Under the pieces are notes generated by a model. That model saw only the letters and a program-made list of their open reading frames with translations. It did no database searches and was not told the DNA's origin. DNA of 64,000 nucleotides from Erysipelotrichales bacterium (GTDB lineage: Bacteria > Bacillota_I > Bacilli_A > RF39 > UBA660), in the NCBI GenBank assembly GCA_022508565.1, contig JAFLUY010000002.1, positions 117,909-181,908 on the forward strand, given 5' to 3'. This document shows positions 53,941-62,041 of the stretch, in pieces. The position numbers were made by a program, and so were the translations under genes. Every line of letters starts with the position of its first letter. Positions within the stretch are counted from its first letter, which is position 1.

Positions 53941-54780
53941 ATGAATAATAATGAAACTCAAAATAATAATTATGTAACTCCAGAACAAGTAGATTTATCA
54001 AAGGTTAATGTAGTCAAACAAGATACAACACTAAATCGTGAACGCGATAATATAGTAAGTGCATCTATTCAAGCTAATAGTGCAATTAATGAAGAAAGTG
54101 CTAAAACAGTTAATAATACAATAAAGGTTAAGAAAAAGAATCCAGTTATTTCTCTTATTATTGGTCTTTTCTTTATCGCTATAGCTGGCGGTTTATCATA
54201 CGTGGGGTATCGTTTGCTTGATGATTATATAAAGAAGGATGATGCACGTCATACCACAACAACAACTACAACACAAGAAGTAAATCGTTTTCATGAATAT
54301 TTAGTAAATTATTCTAAATTGCGTAAATTTCAAAATAGTAATACTATTTTAATACTTCTTCCAACTATTTATCCTAAAACACAAAAATATATGCTATTTA
54401 ACACTAGTGAAGAAGGAATACTATATCAAGAAGAAGGAACATATAATATAGTAAATAATGTACTTGGTTTAACAAGTTCAGAAGATGGCTATAGGACATT
54501 TGTTATAACAGAAATTAATTTAATTGCAGATGGTATTTCATTAGATACTTTTGATCAAGAAGTTAAGTATTATGCTCAAACTCAAGAAGAAATTGAACGT
54601 ATTTTAGTTATAAACGGTACAACTAATAATGAAGTAGCTTACTATTGTGATTTAGGTGTATGTAGTATTCATAAATATACAGAAGATGCTGAAGCTATCA
54701 CGTTAGATAATGGTATAACTTTTGCAAAAAATGAAAATAATATCATCAATAATGATATTATCTATTCCTATATAAATTAA
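53941..54780 (+). CDS. Single-pass membrane protein of unknown function
   Basis: This 279-residue protein has a cytoplasmic N-terminus of about 65 residues, rich in Asn/Thr/Val, a transmembrane segment (about 68-92, NPVISLIIGLFFIAIAGG), then a Thr-rich linker (HTTTTTTTQE) and an external domain of about 165 residues with strands (TILILLPTIYPKTQKYMLF) and two Cys (YYCDLGVCSIH) probably in a disulfide. No family is recognised. AGGTGGT precedes ATG 53941. It follows the four-helix gene in one transcript. Confidence 0.6.
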   Translation: MNNNETQNNNYVTPEQVDLSKVNVVKQDTTLNRERDNIVSASIQANSAINEESAKTVNNTIKVKKKNPVISLIIGLFFIAIAGGLSYVGYRLLDDYIKKDDARHTTTTTTTQEVNRFHEYLVNYSKLRKFQNSNTILILLPTIYPKTQKYMLFNTSEEGILYQEEGTYNIVNNVLGLTSSEDGYRTFVITEINLIADGISLDTFDQEVKYYAQTQEEIERILVINGTTNNEVAYYCDLGVCSIHKYTEDAEAITLDNGITFAKNENNIINNDIIYSYIN

Positions 54781-54843
54781 TGAAAATAAAACGTTAAATA
54801 TAAAAAAATTTTACAACAAAAATAAACTCTCTCCATTCATATA

Positions 54844-54852
54844 TGTTATAAT
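54844..54852 (+). promoter_or_regulatory. Extended -10 promoter of the HD gene
   Basis: TGTTATAAT lies 26 bases before ATG 54878, whose ribosome site GGAGG is between them. Confidence 0.5.
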
Positions 54853-54877
54853 GGTAGAGTATTGGAGGTTTTAATAT

Positions 54878-55399
54878 ATGAAAAACGATATTAGTTTTGA
54901 TTATATTTCTGAAAATCTATTAAAAAACAGAAAATTTCAAAAAATAGCACGTGAATCACACCATGGAATAACAAGAATGGAACATTCAATGCGTGTTGCT
55001 AAATATGTTTATAAAATTTCAAAGAAATTAAATTTAGATTATGTATCTGCTACTAGAGCAGCTATTCTTCATGATTTTTTTACAAATGAAGAATTTGGTA
55101 ATAATCATGGACTTATTCAAGGTGTAGTTCATCCTCATATTGCACTTCAAAACGCCAAAGGTGAATTTACCTTAAATAAAATTGAGGAGAACGCAATTGA
55201 AACTCATATGTTTCCTTTAAATATGAAATTACCTAAATATAAAGAAAGTTGGGTATTAACAGGAACAGATAAAGTAGTAGCAATTTATGAATATTTAAGT
55301 TATAAGTTTAGCTATACAAATCTTACAAGCAAGTTATATAGTAAATTAAACTTAGCTGTTATATTAGCATTTTATATACTAACAATGGGTCGTAAATAG
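54878..55399 (+). CDS. HD-domain phosphohydrolase
   Basis: This 173-residue protein has HD-superfamily metal ligands: His in TRMEHSMRVAKYVYKI, the His-Asp doublet in AAILHDFF, then His in HGLIQGVVHPHIAL and an Asp in LTGTDKVVAIYEYLS. HD proteins of this size often hydrolyse phosphate esters of nucleotides or act as uncharacterised YfbR/YpgQ-like enzymes; the substrate is not evident. It has no membrane segment except for a hydrophobic C-terminus (AVILAFYILTM). A terminator overlaps its stop and adjoins the tRNA promoter. Confidence 0.8.
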   Translation: MKNDISFDYISENLLKNRKFQKIARESHHGITRMEHSMRVAKYVYKISKKLNLDYVSATRAAILHDFFTNEEFGNNHGLIQGVVHPHIALQNAKGEFTLNKIEENAIETHMFPLNMKLPKYKESWVLTGTDKVVAIYEYLSYKFSYTNLTSKLYSKLNLAVILAFYILTMGRK

Positions 55400-55418
55400 T
55401 ACTCATTGTTATTTTTTT
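55381..55418 (+). terminator. Terminator of the HD gene
   Basis: AACAATGGGT and ACTCATTGTT form a stem (one G-T) around the stop region, followed by ATTTTTTT. Confidence 0.75.
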
Positions 55419-55436
55419 ATGTTATAATCTATATAT

Positions 55437-55514
55437 GTCCTCGTAGCTCAGATGGATAGAGCACAACCCTCCTAAGGTTGGTTAGCAGCGGTTCGAATCC
55501 GTTCGGGGACACCA
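55437..55514 (+). tRNA. tRNA-Arg (anticodon CCT)
   Basis: A complete cloverleaf is seen. The acceptor is GTCCTCG / CGGGGAC with discriminator A and encoded CCA, the D stem GCTC / GAGC, the anticodon stem CAACC / GGTTG with loop CTCCTAA (anticodon CCT, reading AGG), the variable loop GTTAGC and the T arm AGCGG TTCGAAT CCGTT. A TATAAT box lies at 55423-55428 and a terminator hairpin about 10 bases after the CCA. Confidence 0.95.
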
Positions 55515-55524
55515 GATTGATAGG

Positions 55525-55553
55525 AAACTCGAATTTTTATGGTTCGAGTTTTA
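55525..55553 (+). terminator. Terminator of tRNA-Arg (first copy of a duplicated intergenic module)
   Basis: AAACTCGAA and TTCGAGTTT with a nine-base loop and TT tail. A close copy lies at 56254-56282. Confidence 0.7.
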
Positions 55554-55680
55554 AATTGTTTAAATTTATGATATTATAGTAACTAACTTTTAAATTGATA
55601 TATGTCAATTTAGAAAACACATTTGTATATTGCCATAGTCAATATATAAAAAATAATAAATTTTTAGGGAGATGATTTTT

Positions 55681-56187
55681 ATGAATAAAGAAATATACGA
55701 ATATGGAAAAAAAAGAGCAATTTCTGCCGATAGAGTTTATTCATATAGTGAAGCTATAAAAGGAACTGATGATGAAAATTATATCGAATTTTTAACTTTG
55801 ACAAAAGGAGATGATTATTCCTTTTATTATTTTAATGGAACATTTGAAGAAAAAGTTGGTATTTTTACTATTGAAAGAGACTCAGTATTTATCCAACCAT
55901 TTTCAAATCTACTAAAAGATGATAAAACTCTAAAAGTATTAGATGATCATAGTGATAGATTTATCCAATTTTCTAAAAATGAAAATGGAGATATAATAAT
56001 TTCTATACAATTATTGCCGGGTGAAATTGATGGAACTATTGAATTAAAAAATGTGATGTACGACATTAGAAGCAGAGCTGATGCATCAGGAACAAATATT
56101 AAGGAAAAATTATCGAAATTTTTTGATGAACTTATTGAACTAATACCATTATTAGATGGTTCCCAAAAGAGTTTAGTAAAAAAATAG
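55681..56187 (+). CDS. Unknown soluble protein downstream of tRNA-Arg
   Basis: This 168-residue protein is not recognised. It begins MNKEIYEYGKKRAISADRVYSY and has a strand-rich middle (YIEFLTLTKGDDYSFYYF, KVGIFTIERDSVFIQPF) followed by a helical C-terminus. No signal peptide is present. The ORF track starts at 55672, directly touching the AGGGAG ribosome site, so ATG 55681 is preferred. It sits between two copies of a repeated intergenic module, one of which is the terminator of tRNA-Arg, so it may have arrived or been duplicated with that module. Confidence 0.6.
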   Translation: MNKEIYEYGKKRAISADRVYSYSEAIKGTDDENYIEFLTLTKGDDYSFYYFNGTFEEKVGIFTIERDSVFIQPFSNLLKDDKTLKVLDDHSDRFIQFSKNENGDIIISIQLLPGEIDGTIELKNVMYDIRSRADASGTNIKEKLSKFFDELIELIPLLDGSQKSLVKK

Positions 56188-56253
56188 CATTATACTACAT
56201 TATAGATTATAAAAAGTTGTTGTACGCCTTCCTTTAGTGCACCACATTGATTT

Positions 56254-56282
56254 ATACTCGAACATTAATGGTTCGAGTTTTA
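56254..56282 (+). terminator. Terminator-like hairpin, second copy of the duplicated module
   Basis: ACTCGAAC and GTTCGAGT with a seven-base loop and TTTT. The surrounding bases from about 56241 to 56305 resemble 55511-55577. Confidence 0.6.
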
Positions 56283-56320
56283 TTATTGTTAGAATTATGA
56301 TAAAATTTATTTATAAAATA

Positions 56321-56337
56321 AATTGACAGAGTCAATT
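56321..56337 (+). repeat. Inverted repeat before the GNAT gene (operator-like)
   Basis: AATTGAC-AGA-GTCAATT is a perfect 7-bp inverted repeat. A related one, AAATTGA-N6-TCAATTT, lies at 55592-55611 before the previous gene. Confidence 0.5.
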
Positions 56338-56367
56338 AACCTTAATTTAAAAAGGAGATTTTATTTT

Positions 56368-56847
56368 ATGATGGAAATAATTGATTATCAAGATACCTAT
56401 TCAGATGTTATAGATAATGAAGAAGCAAACTATTGGGGAGAATGGAATAGTACATCGATAAAAGAAACTGAAGAAAAATATGATGTTTTTAAGATAATTT
56501 TAAAAGATAATAATTATGCAGGTCATCTATATGGAAATATGATTGGAGATTTATTCTATTTTGATATTATACTTATTACAGAAAAATGTAGAAAACAAGG
56601 AATAGGAACATATTTGTTAGAAAATCTAATTAATGAATTAAAAGACTTAGGCTGTAAAAACATTGTTACAACTGCAGAATATATAAATGAAAATATTGCA
56701 CTAGAACCATTATTATTAAAATTTTCTTTTGAAAAAATGATTGACATTAATGGTTTTTGGGGTAGCGTTTATCCTAATGTATATTGCAAAGATTGTTGTT
56801 CGTTACCTTGTAAATGTAAAGCTGCAGTATTTTTAAAAAGACTTTAG
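56368..56847 (+). CDS. GNAT-family acetyltransferase with cysteine-rich C-terminus
   Basis: This 159-residue protein has GNAT motifs: the strand YFDIILITEKCRKQGIGTYL with the acetyl-CoA loop (RKQGIGT), then a helix and NIVTTAEYINENIALEPLLLKFSFEK. The last 25 residues contain a cluster CKDCCSLPCKCKA with five Cys, which could bind a metal. The target is unknown. The ORF track starts at ATG? 56323 in the operator-like repeat; AAAGGAGAT before ATG 56368 gives the start. It is preceded by the second copy of the duplicated intergenic module. Confidence 0.75.
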   Translation: MMEIIDYQDTYSDVIDNEEANYWGEWNSTSIKETEEKYDVFKIILKDNNYAGHLYGNMIGDLFYFDIILITEKCRKQGIGTYLLENLINELKDLGCKNIVTTAEYINENIALEPLLLKFSFEKMIDINGFWGSVYPNVYCKDCCSLPCKCKAAVFLKRL

Positions 56848-56947
56848 TAGTCTTACTTTATTGCTTAAAATACACAATAATTCATGCATAAATTTTCAAA
56901 ACATATTTGTAAGCTTGTAGGGGAAATTCTAATTTAGGAGTTATTAT

Positions 56948-57538
56948 ATGAAGAATAAGGTTTTGTTTTTATTAATTTTGTTATTGTATTTTATATTGCC
57001 AATTATTATACTAAATAATCATATGCTATTTAATTGTAAATTCTATATTTTGACAATTGTTGGTTTATTTATCTTTATTATGATCAAATTATGTAAAATA
57101 AGTAATAAAGAATTAGGAATAAAAAAGGAAAATATATTTAATTCAATAAAAAGAAATATACCAATTATTATATTATTTGTTGTAATTGTTGTTATCTTTA
57201 GAATTTTAAATTTAAATAAATTTATCCCAAATGAGTCTATCATGTTTTACTTATTTTATATATTTATATCATGCCCAATACAGGAATTTTTATATAGAGG
57301 AATATTTGGTTATTTTGAAACTAATTTGATAAAAAATAAAAATATTACATTAGTACTATCAAGTCTAAGTTATTCTTTTGTACATGTTATTTATAAAGAT
57401 ATATTTACTTGTCTATTAACTTTTATATTTGGACTTGTTTTGTATTCACTATACAGGAAAGATTATAACCTCGCAGGTGTTTCTTTAAGTCATATAATAC
57501 TTGGGATATTAACTATCTATTTAGGTATAATTAATTAA
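56948..57538 (+). CDS. CPBP (Abi) family intramembrane protease-like protein
   Basis: This 196-residue protein has about six transmembrane helices and the CPBP motifs: PIQEFLYRG (motif 1, with Gln in place of the first Glu of EExxxR), FVHVIYKD (motif 2, His) and SLSHIILGI (motif 3, His). Family members include prenyl-protein proteases and bacteriocin immunity proteins. The Glu and both His residues are kept, so it may be active. AGGAG precedes ATG 56948. It may be co-transcribed with the 57574 membrane protein, 35 bases downstream. Confidence 0.8.
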   Translation: MKNKVLFLLILLLYFILPIIILNNHMLFNCKFYILTIVGLFIFIMIKLCKISNKELGIKKENIFNSIKRNIPIIILFVVIVVIFRILNLNKFIPNESIMFYLFYIFISCPIQEFLYRGIFGYFETNLIKNKNITLVLSSLSYSFVHVIYKDIFTCLLTFIFGLVLYSLYRKDYNLAGVSLSHIILGILTIYLGIIN

Positions 57539-57573
57539 AATTTATTTTATTATTAAAAGGAGTGATAATTATT

Positions 57574-57933
57574 ATGAATTTATATGATAAATTTTATTTA
57601 TGTACTGTAATTACTATTTTATTAACAAGGATATGGGTGTATATATTTGCAAAACCAAGTCCAACTATCAATGGTTTTAGAACTCATCATTGGATGTATG
57701 GGTTATTATTTACAATAATACTTTTCTTTATATCAAATTTCTATACAAATATATATTTACTAGCTATAAGCATTGGTATATTTTTAGATGAAATAGGTTT
57801 TATTTTAATTAGAGGTAAAACTCATGAAGATAATTATAGCCCTAAATCTTTTATGATGTTGATGTTTTTTGTACTCATATTATTTGTATTTAGGGAAAAT
57901 GTTGTTGATTTTTACTTACATATAGTCAATTAA
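57574..57933 (+). CDS. Small membrane protein, three to four helices
   Basis: This 119-residue protein has hydrophobic segments near 5-22, 38-60, 62-75 and 93-112. It carries a conserved-looking FRTHHWMYGLLF segment and IFLDEIGFILIRG, where His and Asp/Glu residues near membranes could bind a metal. I do not recognise the family. The ORF track starts at GTG 57562, but AAAGGAGTGA covers it, so ATG 57574 is used. A terminator follows at 57962. Confidence 0.6.
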   Translation: MNLYDKFYLCTVITILLTRIWVYIFAKPSPTINGFRTHHWMYGLLFTIILFFISNFYTNIYLLAISIGIFLDEIGFILIRGKTHEDNYSPKSFMMLMFFVLILFVFRENVVDFYLHIVN

Positions 57934-57961
57934 AACTTATAAAATCTTTGAGTTAAACAAT

Positions 57962-57990
57962 AAAATACTGAGTTAATTCGGTATTTTTTT
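57962..57990 (+). terminator. Terminator after the 57574 gene
   Basis: AAAATACTGA and TCGGTATTTT (one G-T) around a six-base loop, followed by TTT. Confidence 0.75.
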
Positions 57991-58064
57991 ATTAGTATTA
58001 ATATGTAGATATTTGTTGAAATTTGATATTTATCGTGTTACAATTTTTTCAATTAGGAGGATTT

Positions 58065-59810
58065 ATGAAAAAGAAGAAAAGATTTCTTATTTTAGCAGCA
58101 TTTCTTATGATTTATTGTCTAGCTTTTGTGCCTGCAATTGCAAAAGCTACTACAAGTAATACAAAGGCTGAACAAACTTCGATGGAAACTATGGCTAGAG
58201 AAGTAACTGAAGAAGAGGAAGTTACTTTAGATGATGAAGATGAGATTGAAACAGAAGAAGAGGAAGAAGAAATTCCTGATACACCTTTTTATTCAACATT
58301 TTGGGCTTTGCTTCCACCATTAATCGCAATTGCACTTGCGTTAATAACTAAGGAAGTATATTCTTCATTATTTGTTGGTATATTGGCCGGTGCAGCTCTT
58401 TATGCAAACTTTAACTTTGAGGGAACTCTTAGTCAAATGTTTGTAACAGGATTTATAGGTGCGCTTTCAGATCCATGGAATGTAGGTATTTTATTATTCC
58501 TAGTACTTTTGGGCTCTATTGTAGCTTTATTGAATAAGGCTGGAGGGTCAGCTGCCTTTGGAGAGTGGGCATCAAAGCACATAAAATCAAGATTAGGTGC
58601 ACAACTAGCAACAATTTGTTTAGGTGTATTAATCTTTGTTGATGATTATTTCAACTGCTTAACTGTTGGTTCAGTTATGCGCCCAGTAACTGATAAATTT
58701 AAAGTATCGCGTGCAAAACTAGCATACTTAATTGATGCAACAGCCGCACCGATATGTATTATTGCTCCAATATCATCTTGGGCAGCAGCAGTAGCAGCAT
58801 TTGCTCAAGGTTCAGGAATGAATGGAATTGAATTATTTATAAGAGCAATTCCTTATAACATGTATGCAATATTAACTATTGTTGCATTACTAGCTCTTAC
58901 TATTGGGAAATTTGACTTTGGACCAATGAAAAAGTTTGAAGTAAATGCTGAAAAAGGAGATATATTTACAACTGGAAAAATAAAAGCATCAGATGAATTT
59001 GATGAAAGTGTATCTGACAAAGGAAAAGTATGGGATTTAGTCTTACCAGTTTTAGTATTAATTATTTCTTGTATAATTGGTATGATTTATTCAGGTGGCT
59101 TCTTCACTGCCGGAAGTGATGGCTATCATAATTTTATTGATGCATTTGCCGGAAGCGATGCTTCAGTTGGTTTAGTATATGGCTCATTCGGAGGTATTAT
59201 ATTTGCAATAATCTATATGTTACTTCGTCGTTTACTAAACTTCAAACAAGCACTTGATTGCATACCTGAAGGATTTAAAGCAATGGTGCCTGCTATTATG
59301 ATACTGACTTGTGCATGGACATTAAAAATAGTAACAGATGGTCTTGGAGCTGATGTTTATATTGCAAGTCTTGTAAGAGGTTCGGCATCTACATTTATGA
59401 ATTTCTTACCAGCAATTATATTCTTAATTGCAATTGGTTTAGCATTTGCTACTGGTACATCTTGGGGAACATTCGGTATTTTAATACCAATTGTAATTGC
59501 AACATTTAATGGCTTTGGAAGTGAACTTACAATAATTGCTATATCTGCATGTATGGCAGGAGCTGTATGTGGAGATCACTGTTCACCAATATCAGATACA
59601 ACTATTATGGCATCTGCTGGTGCGCAATGTAATCATATAGATCATGTATCTACACAACTTCCATATGCACTAGTAGTTGCAGCAGTTTCATTTATAACTT
59701 ATATTGCTGCAGGATTTATCCAAAATGCTGTAATTAGTTTAGTTATTGGTATAGTGTTAATGTTAGCAACATTATTCTTAATAAAAAAATTTACTAAGAA
59801 ATCTGCATAA
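58065..59810 (+). CDS. NhaC-family Na+/H+ (or substrate/H+) antiporter with acidic N-terminal extension
   Basis: This 581-residue transporter has about eleven membrane helices and NhaC-type signatures FVDDYFNCLTVGSVMRPV, AYLIDATAAPICIIAPISSW, TGTSWGTFGILIPIV and GDHCSPISDTTIMASA. These proteins exchange Na+ or small organic ions with protons. The N-terminus is unusual: a signal-like hydrophobic segment (about 5-27, ending in AKA), then about 45 residues very rich in Glu/Asp (TEEEEVTLDDEDEIETEEEEEE) before the transporter core. The ORF track starts at 58023; AGGAGG before ATG 58065 fixes the start. It has its own terminator. Confidence 0.85.
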   Translation: MKKKKRFLILAAFLMIYCLAFVPAIAKATTSNTKAEQTSMETMAREVTEEEEVTLDDEDEIETEEEEEEIPDTPFYSTFWALLPPLIAIALALITKEVYSSLFVGILAGAALYANFNFEGTLSQMFVTGFIGALSDPWNVGILLFLVLLGSIVALLNKAGGSAAFGEWASKHIKSRLGAQLATICLGVLIFVDDYFNCLTVGSVMRPVTDKFKVSRAKLAYLIDATAAPICIIAPISSWAAAVAAFAQGSGMNGIELFIRAIPYNMYAILTIVALLALTIGKFDFGPMKKFEVNAEKGDIFTTGKIKASDEFDESVSDKGKVWDLVLPVLVLIISCIIGMIYSGGFFTAGSDGYHNFIDAFAGSDASVGLVYGSFGGIIFAIIYMLLRRLLNFKQALDCIPEGFKAMVPAIMILTCAWTLKIVTDGLGADVYIASLVRGSASTFMNFLPAIIFLIAIGLAFATGTSWGTFGILIPIVIATFNGFGSELTIIAISACMAGAVCGDHCSPISDTTIMASAGAQCNHIDHVSTQLPYALVVAAVSFITYIAAGFIQNAVISLVIGIVLMLATLFLIKKFTKKSA

Positions 59811-59823
59811 ATAATATGTAATA

Positions 59824-59854
59824 AAAATCAGTTCTAAAAAGAATTGATTTTTTT
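59824..59854 (+). terminator. Terminator of the NhaC gene
   Basis: AAAATCAGTTCT and AGAATTGATTTT form a 12-bp stem with one G-T pair, followed by TTT. Confidence 0.8.
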
Positions 59855-59918
59855 GTAAATAGATAGTTAATTGTAGTAAAATGTTTTTTAAGAAATAAAT
59901 TATAAAGGAGTAATTAAA

Positions 59919-60392
59919 ATGAATGATAAAATAGTTGTTAAAAATATAAATAATATAAAAGCTAAATATAAAAAAGAACATGGTTATGAATTTAATAAGT
60001 ATGAAGTTACAGAAAGAAAAGATTTTAGTCAGACTTATATTTGTTTTTATGAAATAATGCCAGGCCATGCTGCATACCCTAAACATTATCACTCATATAA
60101 TACAGAATGTTTTTATATTATTGAGGGTAATGGTATTGTTGAGACAATTGATTCTAAAATAGAAGTTAAAGCAGGAGATGTAATTGTTTTTCCATGTGGA
60201 AAAGAAGGAACACATAAATTAATCAATACATCAGATAAAGAAAAGTTAGTTTATATTGATTTTGATACAACTAATTCTCCTGATATAATTCATTATGTAG
60301 ATTCAGATAAAATTGGAATAATTGAACATAACATATCAAGTACATTCTATAGAAATGGCGATAATGTTGATTACTATGATGGAGAAAAATAA
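59919..60392 (+). CDS. Cupin-domain protein
   Basis: This 157-residue protein has a single cupin. Motif 1 is visible as YPKHYHSYNTECFYIIEGNG (His, His and Glu metal ligands) and motif 2 as GDVIVFPCGKEGTHKLINTS (last His). A short helical N-terminus precedes it. Cupins of this size are varied in function (isomerases, dioxygenases, sugar-binding), and no neighbour gives the substrate. AAAGGAG precedes ATG 59919. It is transcribed alone. Confidence 0.85.
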   Translation: MNDKIVVKNINNIKAKYKKEHGYEFNKYEVTERKDFSQTYICFYEIMPGHAAYPKHYHSYNTECFYIIEGNGIVETIDSKIEVKAGDVIVFPCGKEGTHKLINTSDKEKLVYIDFDTTNSPDIIHYVDSDKIGIIEHNISSTFYRNGDNVDYYDGEK

Positions 60393-60404
60393 GTCTAACT
60401 ATAT

Positions 60405-60433
60405 TTGACAATAATATTGTTTTTATATATAAT
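60405..60433 (+). promoter_or_regulatory. Promoter of the 60459 gene
   Basis: TTGACA (60405-60410) and TATAAT (60428-60433) with a 17-base spacer, both perfect consensus. Confidence 0.8.
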
Positions 60434-60458
60434 AGCGCAACAAAAGAAGGGGAAGTTT

Positions 60459-61046
60459 ATGGAAATTATAAATGGAAAGGTATGGGTAGAAAATACAAGT
60501 GCAAATATTGATAATATTGATGATCTTGATTTAAATACCTATAGATTAATTAAATTATTATTGTTAAGAGGAGCAAAAATGGAAATCGGTCCAGGAAATG
60601 GTTATGGCGCCGGTATTTATTGTAGTAATTTAACTATTGAACAAATTAAAGCAATTATTACAGATAATGAAAATCAAAATGTAACTATTACAGCTGATAG
60701 TTTTGATGCTCCAACTCCTGAAGAAGAAGTACCAGCAACGGATGATATAGTTGGACAATCTTATAAAACCATTAAGGCATTAAGTAAAAGTTATTATGAA
60801 GCTGAATTGCATGGCTTAATGGGTGTTAACACAGGAGATATTTTAGAACGTATTGTTAGTCAATATAAAGAAGATGTACTTCCAATCGTTCTTGAGTTGC
60901 CTGATGATGATAAAATAAGATTAGTAACAAGGTTAGAAGAAGTAAAAATGGAAAAAGAAGTAAGTATTGGTTTAATTAATGTAATAATTAATTCTGTTAA
61001 TATATCAATGAAAAATGAAGTTCCAGCAAATAGAGGTTTAAGATAA
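60459..61046 (+). CDS. Unknown soluble protein
   Basis: This 195-residue protein is not recognised. The N-terminal half has strands and a Gly-rich segment (EIGPGNGYGAGIYC), the middle a Pro/Glu linker (DAPTPEEEVPATDD), and the C-terminal half is helical with a heptad pattern. The ORF track starts at 60405, inside the consensus promoter, so ATG 60459 after GAAGGGGAAG is used. A terminator overlaps the stop. Confidence 0.65.
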   Translation: MEIINGKVWVENTSANIDNIDDLDLNTYRLIKLLLLRGAKMEIGPGNGYGAGIYCSNLTIEQIKAIITDNENQNVTITADSFDAPTPEEEVPATDDIVGQSYKTIKALSKSYYEAELHGLMGVNTGDILERIVSQYKEDVLPIVLELPDDDKIRLVTRLEEVKMEKEVSIGLINVIINSVNISMKNEVPANRGLR

Positions 61047-61058
61047 TCTCTATTTTTT
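61028..61058 (+). terminator. Terminator of the 60459 gene
   Basis: AAATAGAG and CTCTATTT around the stop with a 12-base loop and TTT. Confidence 0.65.
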
Positions 61059-61059
61059 A

Positions 61060-61088
61060 TTGCTAACATTTATAAATTATAGTATTAT
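61060..61088 (+). promoter_or_regulatory. Promoter of the 61115 gene
   Basis: TTGCTA (61060-61065) and TATTAT (61083-61088) are 17 bases apart. Confidence 0.5.
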
Positions 61089-61114
61089 AAATCCTTAATA
61101 AAGGAAACGGAATT

Positions 61115-61963
61115 ATGGCTGATTTAAAAAAAGATATTAAATTAATGAAATCAATATTTGATGGAAAAGAAGACTGTTATGATCAAATATATCCTCGTCC
61201 TACTGAAGATATGGAAAGAGTACTAGATTATGTTGATATGTCTAATAAAGATGTTTATGGAGTTTTAGCATCTTCTGAAATAGTTTTTCAATCTAAATTA
61301 CGTGGTGCTAACAGTATTCGTACATTTGATATTAATCCTTTAACTTATCGTTATTTCTTTTTTCGTAAATGGCTTTTAGAGCAAGGTTATGCTTATGCTG
61401 ATGGTTTAAAAAGATTAGAAATTTTAGATATTATTGATAAGCATATTATTACAGAAAACATCGATGAAGAAGAAAGTGTAGAATTTTGGAAAAAGCATAT
61501 AAAAATAAGAGAAAAACAATCTACTTTTAGTGATCAATTTTTTAACTTTTATGCTGCTTATTTTTTTCAACCAGTAGGACACAAATATCCAATTTCCTAT
61601 GAAAACAAAATAGAGCAACTTGTAGAAATGTTAAAATCTTTTGAATTAGAATTTGACTGCCTTGATATTTGCCAGCCACTAGAAGATTTAGAAGAAAAAT
61701 ATGATATAGTTTATTTATCAAATATATTGGACCTAAAAAGTGATACAACAGTTGTAAGAGATAATTTATATAATCTGCTAAAAAAAGACGGATGCGTAAT
61801 ATGTACAAATATTAAAAATCCACCTTATGGTTTTAATCCTTTTGGTTGGCAGCAAAAAACTTTTAGTGACAAATTTGATTATGAAGAATTGTTTATTGAT
61901 ACGCCAGGATTAATTAAAAACGCAGACAATCAAATAAAATACTATCGTTATATAAAAAAATAA
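61115..61963 (+). CDS. Unknown protein, possibly a SAM-dependent methyltransferase-like fold
   Basis: This 282-residue soluble protein has a Rossmann-like order: VYGVLASSEIVFQSKLRGA then IRTFDINPLTYRYFF (an acidic-end strand as in methyltransferase motif II), and later KYDIVYLSNILDL followed by DNLYNLLKKDGCVICTN (motifs IV-V pattern). A classical GxGxG motif is not present, so enzyme activity is unproven. Methyltransferase or a binding relative is the best guess. ATG 61115 follows AAAGGAAACGG. The downstream gene is 78 bases away. Confidence 0.45.
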   Translation: MADLKKDIKLMKSIFDGKEDCYDQIYPRPTEDMERVLDYVDMSNKDVYGVLASSEIVFQSKLRGANSIRTFDINPLTYRYFFFRKWLLEQGYAYADGLKRLEILDIIDKHIITENIDEEESVEFWKKHIKIREKQSTFSDQFFNFYAAYFFQPVGHKYPISYENKIEQLVEMLKSFELEFDCLDICQPLEDLEEKYDIVYLSNILDLKSDTTVVRDNLYNLLKKDGCVICTNIKNPPYGFNPFGWQQKTFSDKFDYEELFIDTPGLIKNADNQIKYYRYIKK

Positions 61964-62041
61964 ATGAGGACAATTGTAGTCCTTTTATCATGTTCTACTA
62001 TAGAGTAATATTTAATACGTGTTTACATTTTAGGAGGACTT

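Noticed and set aside
56219-56244. Remnant of a second tRNA-Arg before the repeated module
   Set aside because: The bases ahead of ACCA (CCTTTAGTGC) do not match the tRNA-Arg acceptor or T arm; similarity starts only at ACCA.
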